Both the position numbers and the translations under genes were made by a program. The notes beneath the pieces were generated by a model that was not told where the DNA came from, did not search any database, and saw only the letters and a program-made list of their open reading frames with translations. Positions 22,893 to 36,263 of a DNA stretch of 64,000 nt are shown piece by piece (positions within the stretch are counted from its first letter, which is position 1; each line of letters starts with the position of its first letter). The DNA is from Sinonovacula constricta (taxonomy: Eukaryota; Mollusca; Bivalvia; Cardiida; Solecurtidae), in the NCBI GenBank assembly GCA_007844125.1, contig CM017572.1:40263420-40327419 (forward strand), read 5' to 3'.

Positions 22893-25800
22893 TACTCCAC
22901 ACCACTCCACTCTTATGCATTCTTGCCCACTACACTACACTCCACTCCAATCTTCTCTTTTTTTGTCCTCTCCACTCCACTTCAATCCAATCTTTTCTAT
23001 TCTTCTCCACTCAACTCCACTCCAATCTTCTCTATTCTCCTCCTCTCCACTCCACTCCAGTCCAATCTTCTCTATTCTCCTCCTCTCCACTCCACTTCAA
23101 TCCAATCTTCTCTATTCTTCTCCACTCCACTCCACTCCAGTCCAATCTTCTCTATTCTTCTCCACTCCACTCCATTCCAGTCCAATCTTCTCTATTCTTC
23201 TCCACTCCACTCCACTCCAGTCCAATCTTCTCTATTCTTCTCCACTCCACTCCATTCCAGTCCAATCTTCTCTATTCTTCTCCTCTCCACTCCACTCCAG
23301 TCCAATCTTCTCTATTCTTCTCCTCTCCACTCCACTCCAATCTTCTATATTCTTCTCCTCTCCACCCACTCCAGTCCAATCTTCTTTTTTCTTCTTCTCT
23401 CCACTCCACTTCAATCCAATCTTCTCTATTCTTCTCCACTCCACTCCACTCCAGTCCAATCTTCTCTATTCTTCTCCACTCCACTCCACTCCAGTCCAAT
23501 CTTCTCTATTCTTCTCCACTCCACTCCATTCCAGTCCAATCTTCTCTATTCTTCTCCACTCCACTCCATTCCAGTCCAATCTTCTCTATTCTTCTCCTCT
23601 CCACTCCACTCCAATCTTCTATATTCTTCTCCTCTCCACCCACTCCAGTCCAATCTTCTTTTTTCTTCTTCTCTCCACTCCACTTCAATCCAATCTTCTC
23701 TATTCTTCTCCACTCCACTCTACTCCACTCCACTCTAATCTTCTCTATTCTTCTCCTCTCCACTCCACTCCACTTCAATCCAATCTTCTCTAATCATCTC
23801 CACTCCACTCCACTCCAATCTTCTCTATTCTTCGCCTCTCGAACTCCACTCCACTCTTATCTTTTCTATTCGTCTCCTCTCCACTCCACTCCACTCTAAT
23901 CTTCTCTTTTCTTCTCCACTCCACTAAACTTTAATCCAATCTTCTCCACTCCACTCCACTCCAATCTTCTCTTTTCTTCTCCTTTCCACTCCACTTCAAT
24001 GCAATCTTCTCTATTCTTCTCCACTCCACTCCACTCTAATCTTCTCTAATCTTCTCCTCTCCACTACACTCCACTTTGATCTTTTCTATTCTTCTCCTTT
24101 CCACTCCACTCCACTCCATTCCAGTCTTCTCTTTTCTTCTCCTCTCCACTCCACTTCAATCCAATATTCTCTATTCTTCTCCACTCCGCTCCACTCCGCT
24201 CCACTCCGCTCCACTCCGCTCCACTCCGCTCCACTCCGCTCCACTCCGCTCCACTCCGCTCCACTCCACTCCACTCCACTCTAATCTTCTCTATTCTTCT
24301 CCTCTCCACTCCACTTCAATCCGATCTTCTCTATTCTTCTCCACTCCGCTCCACTCCGCTCCACTCCACTCTATTTTTCTCCTCTCCACTCTACTTCAAT
24401 CCAATCTTCTCTATTCTTTTCCACTCCACCACACTCCACACCAATCTTCTCTATTCTTCTCCTCTCCACTCCACTCCACTCTAATCTTCTCTTTTCTTCT
24501 CCTCTCCACTCCACTTTAATCCAATCTTTTCCACTCCACTCCACTCCAATCTTCTCTTTTCTTCGCCTTTCCACTCCACTTCAATCCAATCTTCTCTATT
24601 CTTCTCCACTCCACTCCACTATACTCTAATCTTCTCTATTTTTCTCCTCTCCACTCCACTTCAATCCAATCTTCTCTATTCTTTTCCACTCCGCTCCACT
24701 CCGCTCCACTCCGCTCCACTCCGCTCCACTCCGCTCCACTCCGCTCCACTCCGCTCCACTCCGCTCCACTCCACTCTAATCTTCTCTATTCTTCTCCTCT
24801 CCACTCCACTTCAATCCGATCTTCTCTATTCTTCTCCACTCCGCTCCACTCCACTCTAATCTTCTCTATTTTTGTCCTCTCCACTCTACTTCTATCCAAT
24901 CTTCTCTATTCTTTTCCACTCCACCACACTCCACACCAATCTTCTCTATTCTTCTCCTCTCCACTCCACTCCACTCCACTCTAATCTTCTCTTTTCTTCT
25001 CCTCTCCACTCCACTTTAATCCAATCTTTTCCACTCCACTCCACTCCAATCTTCTCTTTTCTTCGCCTTTCCACTCCACTTCAATCCAATCTTCTCTATT
25101 CTTCTCCACTCCACTCCACTCTACTCTAATCTTCTCTATTTTTCTCCTCTCCACTCCACTTCAATCCAATATTCTCTATTCTTCTCCACTCCGCTCCACT
25201 CTAATCTTCTCTCTTCTTCTCCTCTCCACTCCACTTCAATACAATCTTCTCTATTCTTCTCCACTCCGCTCCACTCCACTCTAATCTTCTCTATTTTTCT
25301 TCTCTCCATTCCACTTCAATCCAATCTTCTCTATTCTTTTCCACTCCACCCCACTCCACACCAATCTTCTCTATTCTTCTCCTCCTCACTCCACTCCACT
25401 CTAATCTTCTCTTTTCTACTCCTCTCCACTCTATTTTAATCCAATCTTCTCCACTCCACTCCACTTCAATTTTCTCTTTTCTTCGCCTTTCCACTCCACT
25501 TCAATCCAATCTTCTCTATTCTTCTCCACTCCACTCCACTCCACTCTAATCTTCTCTATTCTTCTCCTCACCACTCCACTCCACTTTGATCTTTTCTATT
25601 CTTCTCCTTTCCACCCCACTCCACACCAATCTTCTCTATTCTTCTCCTCTCCACTCCACTCCACTCCACTCTAATCTTCTCTTTTCTTCTCCTCTCCACT
25701 CCACTTTAATCCAATCTTTTCCACTCCACTCCACTCCAATCTTCTCTTTTCTTCGCCTTTCCACTCCACTTCAATCCAATCTTCTCTATTCTTCTCCACT

Positions 25801-26895
25801 CCACTCCACTCTACTCTAATCTTCTCTATTTTTCTCCTCTCCACTCCACTTCAATCCAATATTCTCTATTCTTCTCCACTCCGCTCCACTCCACTCTAAT
25901 CTTCTCTCTTCTTCTCCTCTCCACTCCACTTCAATACAATCTTCTCTATTCTTCTCCACTCCGCTCCACTCCACTCTAATCTTCTCTATTTTTCTTCTCT
26001 CCATTCCACTTCAATCCAATCTTCTCTATTCTTTTCCACTCCACCCCACTCCACACCAATCTTCTCTATTCTTCTCCTCCTCACTCCACTCCACTCTAAT
26101 CTTCTCTTTTCTACTCCTCTCCACTCTATTTTAATCCAATCTTCTCCACTCCACTCCACTTCAATTTTCTCTATTCTTCTCCTCTCCACTCCACTTCAAT
26201 CCAATCTTCTCTATTCTTTTCCACTCCACCCCACTCCACTCCAATCTTCTCTATTCTTCTCCTCTCCACTCCACTTCAATCCAATCTTCTCTATTCTTCT
26301 CCACCCACTCCACTCCAGTCCAATCTTCTCTATTCTTCTCCACACACTCCTCTCCAGTCCAATCGTCTCTATTCTTCTCCACCCCTGTCCACTCCATTTC
26401 AATCTTCTTTATTCTTCACCACTCCACTCAACTTCAATCTTCTCTATTCTTCTCAACCCAACTTTATTCAATCCAATCTTCTCTGTTCTTCTCCTCTCCA
26501 CAACACTCCAATCCAATCTTCTCTACTCTTCTCCACTCCACTCCCCTTAAATCCAATCTTCTCTACTCTTCTCCACTCCAGTCCGCTTTAATCCAATCTT
26601 CTTTACTCTTCTCCTCTTCACTCCACTTCAAGCCAATTTTCTCTACCTTTTTTCACCACACTCCACTTCAATCCAATCTTCTTTATGTGTCTCCTCTCAT
26701 CTCCAGTTTAATCCAATTTTATCTACTTTATCCTCTCTTTTGCACTCCAATCCAATCTTCTCTTCACTTCTCCACCACACTTCACTTCAATCCAATCTTC
26801 TCTATCTTTCTCCACCACACCCCACTTCAATTCAATCTTCTCTTCTCTTTTTCTCTTCACTGCACTTCAATTCAATCCAGTCTTCTCTACTCAGA
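22893..26895 (+). repeat. 4-kb polypyrimidine satellite
   Basis: The array is built from CTCCACTCCACTCCA blocks alternating with ATCTTCTCTATTCTTCTC blocks in basic units of about 35-65 bases. The plus strand is nearly free of G outside CCAGTCC and CTCCGCT variants. Blocks with CTCCGCTCCA at 24181-24265 and 24690-24770 and recurring CCACACTCCACACC variants show higher-order duplications of about 420, 500 and 690 bases. The right end decays into diverged units from about 26400. Open frames of nearly 300 codons here come only from the repeat and encode no recognisable protein. Confidence 0.95.
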
Positions 26896-27884
26896 ACATA
26901 GCAACAGACTGGTTTTAGACAGAAAAAGTCACAGATGCTAGTTCCTTTCGGCAATTAATATAAACACCCTAAGAGGCTGACGATTGAGAAGTAAGTGTTC
27001 ACTACTGCGCTTCATTATAGAAAAAAAGGTAGATAACCCGTACTAGCATTAAAGATGTGTTGGTAGTAGTTATTTCCCTTAATATAAAAAAAACCGCGAA
27101 GAGGACATACTTTGCTACTATTTGACCAATAGATACTGTTCCCAGTGAATGCTCATAACTGTAAAACATTTGATTAAGCCGAACCTTGACCTCACACGCT
27201 TGTATAATTTCTATATACCAACCTAGAATTTTTTTTTGTTCATGTTAATTTTATTTTTGAGTTGTACTTTTGCACACTTTCTTTGTTTAACAGAGGTCCA
27301 TACATCGTAGAAAGACTTGTTTTGACATAGGTAATCATGTGTGCCGGTCATTTCGAATAAAAAAGATAAAAATACGTTTAATTTATTGTATTTTATATCG
27401 CAACGACATAAGCATGGTAATAATATCGATGTCCTGGTATGCTGGTGGAGGAAGAAAACAGACAACTGTTATTAAAACTAACTTGAAACATTGTTCGAAC
27501 AGAACACGCAGCATGTTTTCCCACATATTTCCTTAATTTATATTGAAGTAGAAGGTTATGTGTCGGAAATTATAGAATACGCACGTCTTTCTAAGCAAAT
27601 TTACAACATACATTTAAAGATTCAATGGGCTTATAATATGGAAGGTTTATACTCTACAATAGGTCTTTAAACACAAACAGTATTTATTCAGTTTCTTACT
27701 GTTACTAAATCTTCAACGAGACGTGTATACAAATCTTACGGGCTACATTTGCCAGCAAAAGTTATCTTTGCAAAGTTCAAATCAAATTACACCTATTAAA
27801 AAAGTTTAATGGCGCTGTCTTTAACTATTTCTTGTAGGTTTGACCCTTAACTAACATATAATTTGTTATTCTATTTTGAAATAC
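26896..27884. other. intergenic, no gene seen
   Basis: AT-rich; no exon or repeat recognised. Confidence 0.4.
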
Positions 27885-28070
27885 ATCGCAGCGACCAATT
27901 AGGATCATTAAAGCAACGTCTAACTTTTTTTGTGGAGACACACCCCTAAAAAAATGTCTGGGTGGGTATATTCACCGGCGCTCCGCAGGACAGCTGGAAG
28001 ACCCTCCCTCATTATGTCCCTTTGAACCCACGCAGTGAGGCAGAGAGGAGTTAAAAGTCGGCTAACTAAT
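27885..28070 (-). mobile_element. SINE family 2 copy
   Basis: Starts CATCGCAGCGACCAATTAGG and contains CACCGGCGCTCCGCAGG and GAGGAGTTAAAAGTCGGCTA. It is collinear with 31335-31550 but has lost the B-box region (TTTGAACCCACGCAGTGAGG remains). Confidence 0.65.
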
Positions 28071-29359
28071 ATATTGTCAGTTCGCATCGAAATTATATTT
28101 AAAAGAAACGTACCGGATAATTAGAACACAGAAGGCTAATTTTGCTAAATCTGACATAACTGATGTAAAAAAATCTAAAGCAATTCTATATAATTTATAA
28201 AACTACCTGGCTTTCGCTATATAGTTATGCCTATTTCTCAATTATGCTATTTAAAAAAAGGCACACGTTTATCTCTCTGATCTCTTTTAGTGTTCTCTCT
28301 CATTACACTGATGTGAGAGACCGATAGCGTCCTACAATTGAAACAATGCCATATTGTATTTCTTGTGTTTGTGCATACACTACCCAATCGGTGGTATTCA
28401 AATTTCTACAAAAAGTCGTTGATGCGAAGCATCAAAGGCGACACAAAATGTTGGAGATGTAAAGAGATTAAAGCAATATGGGTGCAAGTAACAAAGACAC
28501 TTGAAACGTTATGGTTTTTATTTGAAAGTTTTCAGTATACTATAATTTTTCGAGAAAAAGCCTATATAACTTTCATTCTTAAGACCATAAAATGGTTTAA
28601 AACAAAATGAAAAGCAAAACCCGACACCATTTAATAGGGTTTCTAAAGATGTTACATATGTAGAAAAAAAAAACAAAATTATTATAATTAACTATAAAAC
28701 TAGCATAGCAGAAAATGCACATGTGCAGCAGCCTAACATTACACAAACAAAGTATTGTTAAGATAATATTTTTCTCGAACATAGTATGTGTTTTTTCAAT
28801 ATCTTATTGTTTTTTCAAAGTTATTTTGAAAGTTACAGACACACAAAAAATAAATATAAAAATAAAAACATAAAATAAAACACCTTTTACCGAATTAGGA
28901 CCCGTATCAGGTTTAGAAAGTCAGCAAAACAAACTTTCCCCATGTGCTAATTTCAGTGAGCATTCCATAATGTAGGCGCCGCGCTCCAGTGCTCACCAAT
29001 TATAGACCATTGGTATCTGATAACGTCCTAAGAATGCCATCCACTGATGCCCTAGGTCTGTGTGAACAGTCTTCAGAGATAGCTATTTTAAAAACTATTA
29101 ATACCCACGTGTCAACTTACTTTTGAGATCGTGTTATGAAAGCTCGCGGATGTTTAGATGAGATTTTCTAAAGGTTAATAAAAGCTTCATGCAAATTTGT
29201 ATGACTGCATTGACTCTTCGCGTTTTTAACATTCTCTCTTCGCCTGGTTTTTCTTTTTTTCTTTTATAAATGCTCAACCTAACAGATATTTACATTTCAG
29301 TGCGGTTATTTATATACCCAGTGATTGGTATTGTTATGTGGCAACATTGAAATGTTACT
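28071..29359. other. intergenic, no gene seen
   Basis: AT-rich; no exon recognised. Confidence 0.4.
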
Positions 29360-29567
29360 CAAGACATAGTCGGTATAATCCGTTGGCGTTACGAACAATT
29401 TACATTAATAGTCGGTAAAGGCCGTATACGTTGCGAACAATTTAAGTAAGCATTGGGTAAAGTCCGTATATGGTACGAACACTTTAAGTGAATATTCGGT
29501 AAAGCCCCTATATGCTGCGAACACTTTAAATGAATATTCGTTAAAGTCCGTAAATTGTCTACAATGG
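29360..29567 (+). repeat. 54-bp minisatellite, about four units
   Basis: The unit contains CGAACA(A/C)TTTAARTRA followed by TNGGTAAAGYCCGTATA. Four diverged copies lie head to tail. Because 54 is divisible by three, the minus strand reads as an 18-residue repeat, which I take as a by-product. Confidence 0.75.
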
Positions 29568-29639
29568 AGATGTTCTTGAGACAGTGGTAAGTGAACTCCG
29601 TAGCGTAACGGATATTTGTTTCAATGTCCCATTTTATGT

Positions 29640-30660
29640 CTCCGTAAAAAATCGGGGGAGCATATAGTCGCCGCTTCGTCCGTCCGTCTGTTTGTCCTTC
29701 CGACAGTTCGTCTGGCATTTATCCAGGCTATATCTCAGTATATGCTCTCTTGAATTCAATGAAACTTAATGCTTCTCTGAAAAGGTGAATGCGCATATTA
29801 CTAACACATTCCGTTTTGATTTTTTACGGAATTATTGCCCTTTTTAATTTCTGTATGTGACAAAGGACCATTCGTGTCCGCACTATTTCTCAGCAAACGC
29901 CAGCTGGAATTCAATGATACTTTATGGGAAGCTTTGCTAAGACGTGCATGCTGTCAGTACCTTCTGGTTTGGAGATTTTGGTCTTCTAATGTTCTATATA
30001 GTGTCCACGTGTCGGTCTACGTTCTTTAAACCAAATATTCTCTGAAACCGCGGGCCCACATTCAACCAAATTTCATCAGACGCTGTGAAAATGTGTTCAA
30101 ATAATTTTAACCTGTCAAAACATGGCCGCAAGGGCCATGGCCATTTCCCTATATGGATATATAAGCCATATAAAGCTATATAGGAAAACTTAAACTTCTC
30201 GTGCCATAAACTACAAGAGCTAGAGCTTTGGTATTTTGTGTACATGTTCTTTCGCTGGCTCTCTATAAAGATTATTAAAATTATTTTCATCCATCTGAAA
30301 ACATGGTCGCCCGGGGCATTTTCCATAAAGGTCTATCTAGTGAAGCGTTGGAAAACTTCTTATCAGAAACTACCAGACCTTAAGCTTTGAATATTTGGTA
30401 TACAAGTTTCTTGTGTAGCCCTCTATCAGGATTGTTTAAAAGATGATTGGTTCAAAAACATGGCCGCCTATGCTTGGTCATTTTTCTGTATGGCTATATA
30501 GTCCATAATGGCAATACAGTAAAACTAGTTTCTTTCGTAGCCCTCTATCAAGATTAGTAATATATATATTGGTCGTATAACGTGGCCGCCAGCAGGGTGG
30601 CCATTTTCACTATATAGCTTTCTAGTATACTTTAAAAATCTTCTTTTCCGAAACTATTTT
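29640..30660 (-). repeat. dispersed repeat with tandem AACATGGCCGCC modules
   Basis: It begins with a CGTCCGTCCGTCTGTTTGTC stretch. Modules follow at about 30118, 30298, 30458 and 30580, each containing ACATGG(C/T)CGCC, then CCATTTTC and a TATATGG or TATAGC block, then CTCTATCAAGATT. The style is common in mollusc genomes. No protein is encoded, and I cannot name the family. Confidence 0.6.
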
Positions 30661-31334
30661 AGCAACTATTTGCCACATTCAATATATCTTTATATATATG
30701 CATAGCATCATTAATTTGCGTATAAAATCATGCTGCACATTTTATGTGTGAGTAAATATGCGATCACCCGATTTGTATAGATCACTATGTTACAAAGAAA
30801 AAAGAACTTAAGAAGTATATTTTTTTAAAATTTTATTTTTGAATTTGCAATGATACAAATACAAAGTTTTGACAATATAATCATATGTACAGAAGTCCGG
30901 TGTTAGCAAAATGTGAGAAAAATGAAATCATTACACAAAAAGATATGTTGTATACATGCATTGATATGCTATAGAAATATATTTTGCTAACAAAGACAAC
31001 AGAAATGGAGGAGGTTATACAGACGTGTACCATCTGATTAGACCTTTCAACCAGACACTTTCAAATATTCCAATGAATAACTTACCGATGTAACCATTTC
31101 TGATAATTTAAAACATCGTCCAGATAAAAAAAAATAATCTACCGAAATTGTGTAATGCTTGTAATATACAGATATATTTCATAATTGTATACAAATAACA
31201 AATATAATTAGCAAAAGTAACAAATAAACAATAAACCATTGTGTATAATTCAGAAGAGTTCTTGTTAAAAAAGTGATATACTGAAAGCATTAACTATTTT
31301 TTGTTTGTGTGTTTTTTTTTTAAGAAAAAACATC

Positions 31335-31550
31335 ACAGCGACCAGTTATGATAATTATAGCGACGTCCAGCTATTTGGCGGAGAAAAACTCCAAACAAAT
31401 GTCTGGGTAGAACCACCGCAAGTCAGCTGGAAGACCTTCCCACATTAAGTCCTTCGCCCCGAACGAGACTCGAACCCAGGCGGTGAGATGTTAAGCAGTC
31501 AGAGGAGTTACAAATCGGCGACTCTACCACTACGCCACGCACCCACACCC
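31335..31550 (-). mobile_element. SINE family 2, best copy
   Basis: Runs from CATCACAGCGACCAGTTATG through GCGACGTCCAGCTATTTGGC, AATGTCTGGGTAGAACCACC and GAGACTCGAACCCAGG (B-box reverse complement) to CTACGCCACGCACCCAC, which is the tRNA-like 5' end. The tRNA-like head therefore points left on the minus strand. Confidence 0.75.
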
Positions 31551-31616
31551 CCTTATTTACGTATTACATTTTAAATTATAAAAATACTAAAAAAAGTAAT
31601 AGTGCAAAATTATATC

Positions 31617-31692
31617 GCAAATTGGATTCGAACCCGCGACAGTCAGATCAGTGATCAAACACAAAATCCATCACGCCGCTTTATCGTAATTG
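31617..31692 (-). mobile_element. tRNA-like pseudogene or SINE head
   Basis: On the minus strand a B-box GGGTTCGAATCC lies about 40 bases after an A-box-like GCGGCGTGATGG. The stem pairs of a real tRNA could not be completed, so I read it as a tRNA-derived remnant. Confidence 0.4.
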
Positions 31693-31942
31693 TCAAATGC
31701 TGTTAAATGAAATCATTTTTAATAACAAATACCTATTTACAACCAATTGTCGAATTTTTACGGAAACTAAATACTGTAGATGTTTGTTGCAAACTATTAT
31801 TTACAATTTATGTACACTTCAAAAGTCAGAACAACCTTATTGGTTAGTTTGAAGTAAGCCGAGAGCGATTTTAACAAGCTGATGTACATAAGCGTCTCAG
31901 AAATGCGGAAATAGCGTACAAGAGTATCAAGCGCGTTTCAGC

Positions 31943-32045
31943 AATTATGCACTTTACGCACGTGCGTAACCTCCGTTCGAAAAAAAGAAAATCTAAAAGT
32001 TCCAAAAAAACACCAAGAAAGTCGATGTCTAACCCGGGTAAGGAA
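31943..32045 (+). repeat. dispersed repeat R2, copy 2
   Basis: Reverse-complement match to 437-545, sharing CACTTTACGCACGTGCGTAA, TTCGAA and TAACCCGGGTAAG. Confidence 0.55.
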
Positions 32046-33588
32046 TGATATATACTGAAGGAAAAAAGTTTAGCAAGTTCAGAGAGGATTGACTCCTAGG
32101 GAACTTTGTGACCTGCGGAGGATCGTCCGTTTTGCTGTGCACATACTACACGGGATTTTCGTGAAAGTTACGTTTCGCGCTTACATAATGGTGTAGTTTA
32201 AAAAAAGGGGGGAAATTATGTTATCAATGAATGGGCACAATTGGTCAATACGGAAACGTTTTAGTCACATTGATTTATAGATGAAAACCAGAGTCGTAAA
32301 AAAAATTGCTAAACTTTTTTCCTTCAATATATTTTATTTCCATTTCCGTTTCTTTGTTATATAAGCTTAATACACACCAAGTTGGAAAGGTTAAAAATGA
32401 CTAAACTTCCGGATTTTAGTCGTTCATATTTTGCGTTAAGTTCCTCGCATGTCCACATTTCACCTGTTATTCATTAAAAAAGAACCGAATATATTCAAAA
32501 ATATTACTACAAAGGTTATTTTCTTTCCTTGTAGTTAAGCGCAAATTCCTATAAAGGCCCAGACACACACCTGTAGAGTATAATTAAAAAAAACTGAACA
32601 CTCGTCTCAGCAATGGTTGAATTATAAAAGCAGGAAATAATAATGGGGATTTTGCGGTGACTTCAATACAGTGTTAACTCATAGATAGTTTCCGTGTGAT
32701 GTACAGGGAGCTTACATCCTAATACTTGAATAAGTTATTGACAACTGCTTCACAAAGATTTTCTTTTATACCACTGCCACTATAGATAGTTTACATGTGA
32801 TGTCATAGGCACTAATAAGACAGTTTAAGGCAGCCATCTTTGAAAGCAGAAGCTAATGCAGGCCTAAATCTGGAAATATGTGCTGTATTAAACACACCAC
32901 TGTGTTGTTGTTTTTAATTTTTCAGATTATTTTACTGAATTTAATACTAAATTTAACAGGTTTTATGAAGTATTGTAAATATCAAAACTATATTTTGATA
33001 GTTTAAAAGGTAAACAAAAATACAACCAAAACGATACATTGTTAAATTTGTTTAAGGATTAGCCAATACATTTATTTATTTCTGTGCATTTATTCTTTGT
33101 GCATTTATCAATTTTAAAAATATTGCACTCTAAAAATATGAATTTCAAGAGCTTTCCAAATGGTGTATAGCTTATAATAATTGGACCACAAATGAAGAAA
33201 TAACAAGAAATTGAAGTTTACGCTCATATACAATTCATCTGAAAATCCCTTGAAGTTGCCATCAAATATGGCTGCCAAGATAAGGGATCTTCACTGATGC
33301 GGAAACTATCTATTGTAGGTCGTACTAGTCGCACCACTTGTCCGAAAACTTGAAAGACGAAATGAGATGTACCGGACGCAAAAAAACAAATTGAAAGATA
33401 ATTTAAAAAATAGAGAGTTGTAATGTGCACAAGTAATACACCCCGAATATCAACCAGCACAATACGAGCTTTCAATAACGTCCACGAGTGACTGGTCTTT
33501 TAATTTTAATTATTTTCGTGATCAGAGTACGTGTAACTCAGAAGTTAAATCATGTCGTGTAGGCATTGAGAACACGGGGAAAACAACA
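32046..33588. other. intergenic, no gene seen
   Basis: AT-rich; no exon recognised. Confidence 0.4.
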
Positions 33589-33592
33589 TTAG

Positions 33593-33643
<51 letters not shown>

Positions 33644-33790
33644 CGATGATGATGAAAATGTTGATGATCATGATAATAATTATAACGATGATGATAATAA
33701 TGTTGATGATTATGATGAAAATGACGATGATGATGATGATGTTGATGATTATGCTGATAATGATGATGATAGGTGTTGATGATGATATGG
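33589..33790 (+). repeat. (ATG)n microsatellite
   Basis: About 200 bases of GATGATGAT, pure in the first 50 bases and interrupted after that by AAT and GTT units. Confidence 0.95.
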
Positions 33791-34515
33791 GTGATCATGA
33801 TAGGCGAACATTAATAAAAGTTCAATAATTGACACATTTTTAAGTTTTTAATATTTAGCTGCTATAATTAAGACTGTTATCCTATAGAAGGTGGGAAGCT
33901 TGATTTTTGAAATATTAATAAAAGTGTTGTGTGAAATTAGACACGGGCGTTGCGTTATCATTTTGCAAATTCATCACACTTTGCCAATTTATGCGGCGGC
34001 ACAATAACGTTGACGTCATCTTGCTTGACGTCGCTCGTAGAACTATGACCATTATTGAAGCAAACCACTAAGTGCGCGTACATAAAATTTTACATGAATT
34101 GCCACTTTCAACACCTGCATCGCAAAAGTCAAAGAAATTATAAGAAAAAAAAAAACACAAGCCGATGAAGATTTTTTGCCTATGACAATAAATGTAAAGA
34201 TAATTAGCTGCAGATAACGCAAAGTAGTCAACTATGAGTATAAACATTGTTTATGAAAACTTCCAGGCCTGCTACATGTATATGCACATTGTAAAAGTAA
34301 TTACCAATACTCCGCCACCAATACTCAATTACTCACAGGAATACGTGTCATACACAGCCTATTTCATGACTATGGACATTCCGGACTTAGTTCTGTTCCT
34401 ATACCCAGAATAATCCCTTCGGAAAATCTGGGTTGAAGGCTTAAGCCTCGTAGAAGAGATGATGGTCAAGTCAAGTCAGACGCATTTCCCATGCAACGTG
34501 ACAAAGTATAAAAAT

Positions 34516-34518
<3 letters not shown>

Positions 34519-34607
<89 letters not shown>
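34519..34607 (+). repeat. (CT)n microsatellite
   Basis: A nearly pure CT run of about 88 bases. Confidence 0.97.
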
Positions 34608-34611
<4 letters not shown>

Positions 34612-34774
34612 GGTCAGCTATCAGAATATTGGACAAATATAAACAATTCTGAGACAGTTCCTAATTTTTTACCTACATGCTAGCTAAATATGCTTCACCC
34701 AAAGCTTATTGTCTTTCCGATCGGGAACCCAATGTCGTAATATTGGACAACGATCGACTTAGGAGAAATCTTAT

Positions 34775-35090
34775 TTAAAGGTAGGTAATACCAAGTTACA
34801 GTATACTTTTCAAGCTACTGCTCGTTCAGCCGACTTTACAGTTTACCCCCTGGTCATTGGGTATATTCGTCAATCCCATACTATGGCAGCCGACACATGG
34901 CGCTGGGAAGTCATATTACTGACCCGAATAACCCTCGTTGGTACCCATTTATACACCTGGGTGAAGTGGAACAATTCGAGGTAAATTTCTTGCTAAAGGA
35001 CATTAGCGGTGACCTGACCGGGGTTCAAAGCACGGACCCCGTGATCCGGAGTCGTGCGTCCTACCACTGGATTATTCCGCTCATCTATTT
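34775..35090 (-). mobile_element. SINE family 4 with tRNA head
   Basis: On the minus strand the head reads CCAGTGGTAGGACGCACGAC (A-box side) and GCTTTGAACCCCGG (B-box). The body holds CACCCAGGTGTATAAATGGG, a kind of conserved central block found in several animal SINE families. The tail is toward 34780. I do not assign a published name. Confidence 0.6.
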
Positions 35091-35138
35091 ATGTCTTACT
35101 CAGGGATGGATCCTGGGGTGGGGATGGGGGATGCATCA

Positions 35139-35169
35139 CCCCCCCCCCCCACACACACACACACACACA
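35139..35169 (+). repeat. poly(C) then (CA)n run
   Basis: A C homopolymer followed by an ACAC run just 3' of the fucosyltransferase copy A. Confidence 0.85.
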
Positions 35170-35364
35170 AACCAACCAGGTAAAAGAGTAGAGTTGGGAA
35201 AACACATATATGTAAGCTTAAAAAATACAAAGCTTTTGAAGTAAATTTTACTTAAGTCGAAGTTAGGGTCCTTAATTGTGTATCTATATCCAGTATTTAC
35301 TGCGATTAAGTTGAATGGATCTTGATTCATACCCCCACCATTTTGTTATACGCCCCTGGTCACA

Positions 35365-35969
35365 TTAATCATTGGTCATTGGTAACCAGTGTGGTGGATA
35401 GTAGTCTGTAATGTTAAATTCTTTATAAAGCGATGAGTTTGGTCTTGGAAAGTCTGAACAGTAAACCACCAAGCCGCCAGAAAACCAAGCCGCCAGATAT
35501 CCATAGGAACCTGCAGTGATGATTGAATGCTTACACTTGGACAGGATTGCAAAGTCCACCGACTCCGACTGCTCCGTATAATACACGTCTTCACCTTTTG
35601 TGTGAGTTTTTGTCCAATTCATGTCGTCGCTGGCGACAATAAATACAACACGGTCTTTAGAAAACTTTTCTCGAAAGAACTGCATACTTTTGTTAAGGTA
35701 TTCTGGCGTTGCGGTTATATAACCATATTTATGACCCACAAAATCTCCCCTGCGAACGTGGACTCCTACGAATAAAGTATTGCCTACAATATTGTTAACT
35801 GTTCGCAGATTGTGAAAGTAGGTATTGGCTTGTTTAAGGACTTCGTTGTGAAATTGCAAATGTCGACCTCAGGTAGGTCTCCTCCCCGGCAGGGTATCTC
35901 CAAGTTTGCAAGAAGCCATGCAGAGTCCAGTTAAACGTAGTATTAAGCCGTTCTACCTTGTTGTTGTAC
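35365..35969 (-). pseudogene. copy A exon 2 (catalytic), one-base insertion
   Basis: The exon follows the acceptor CTCTTTAAG and starts in phase with exon 1. The first about 110 bases read YNNKVERLNTTFNW and LHGFLQTWRYPAGEE, then the frame breaks at the AAA run 35858-35860. From 35859 down the original frame resumes and carries FVGVHVRRGDFV, FIVASDDMNWTK and HSIITAGSYGYLAAWFSGG to a TAA at 35365. Confidence 0.85.
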
Positions 35970-36263
35970 CTTAAAGAGAAAGCATGATTATTTCAATTAT
36001 GAACAAGGATGTGCAAATACTCGTAAGTTCTTATAAAACAAACATGTTATATAGTTATAAGTTGAGGAAAATGCAAATAAGTTAAGGCGGATTTGTAACT
36101 TCCTTGTAAAATACCGACTTATAATTTTTTCCATTTTGGGAATTCTTGTAAAGCTTAAATTTGAATAAACAAAAATATTTTACTTTGTAAAAATCCCTCA
36201 AATGTATAAGTATATAACAATACACTCGAGACCGCATCCACAAGTATCCATTACAAATTACAG

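Noticed and set aside
22845..23793. Open frames of 292 and 297 codons with SSLFFSTPLHS-type repeats
   Set aside because: They come from the pyrimidine satellite, which lacks G and so lacks most stop codons on one strand. All frames show the same repeat.
33589..33828. Poly-methionine and poly-histidine frames
   Set aside because: Translation of the ATG triplet repeat.
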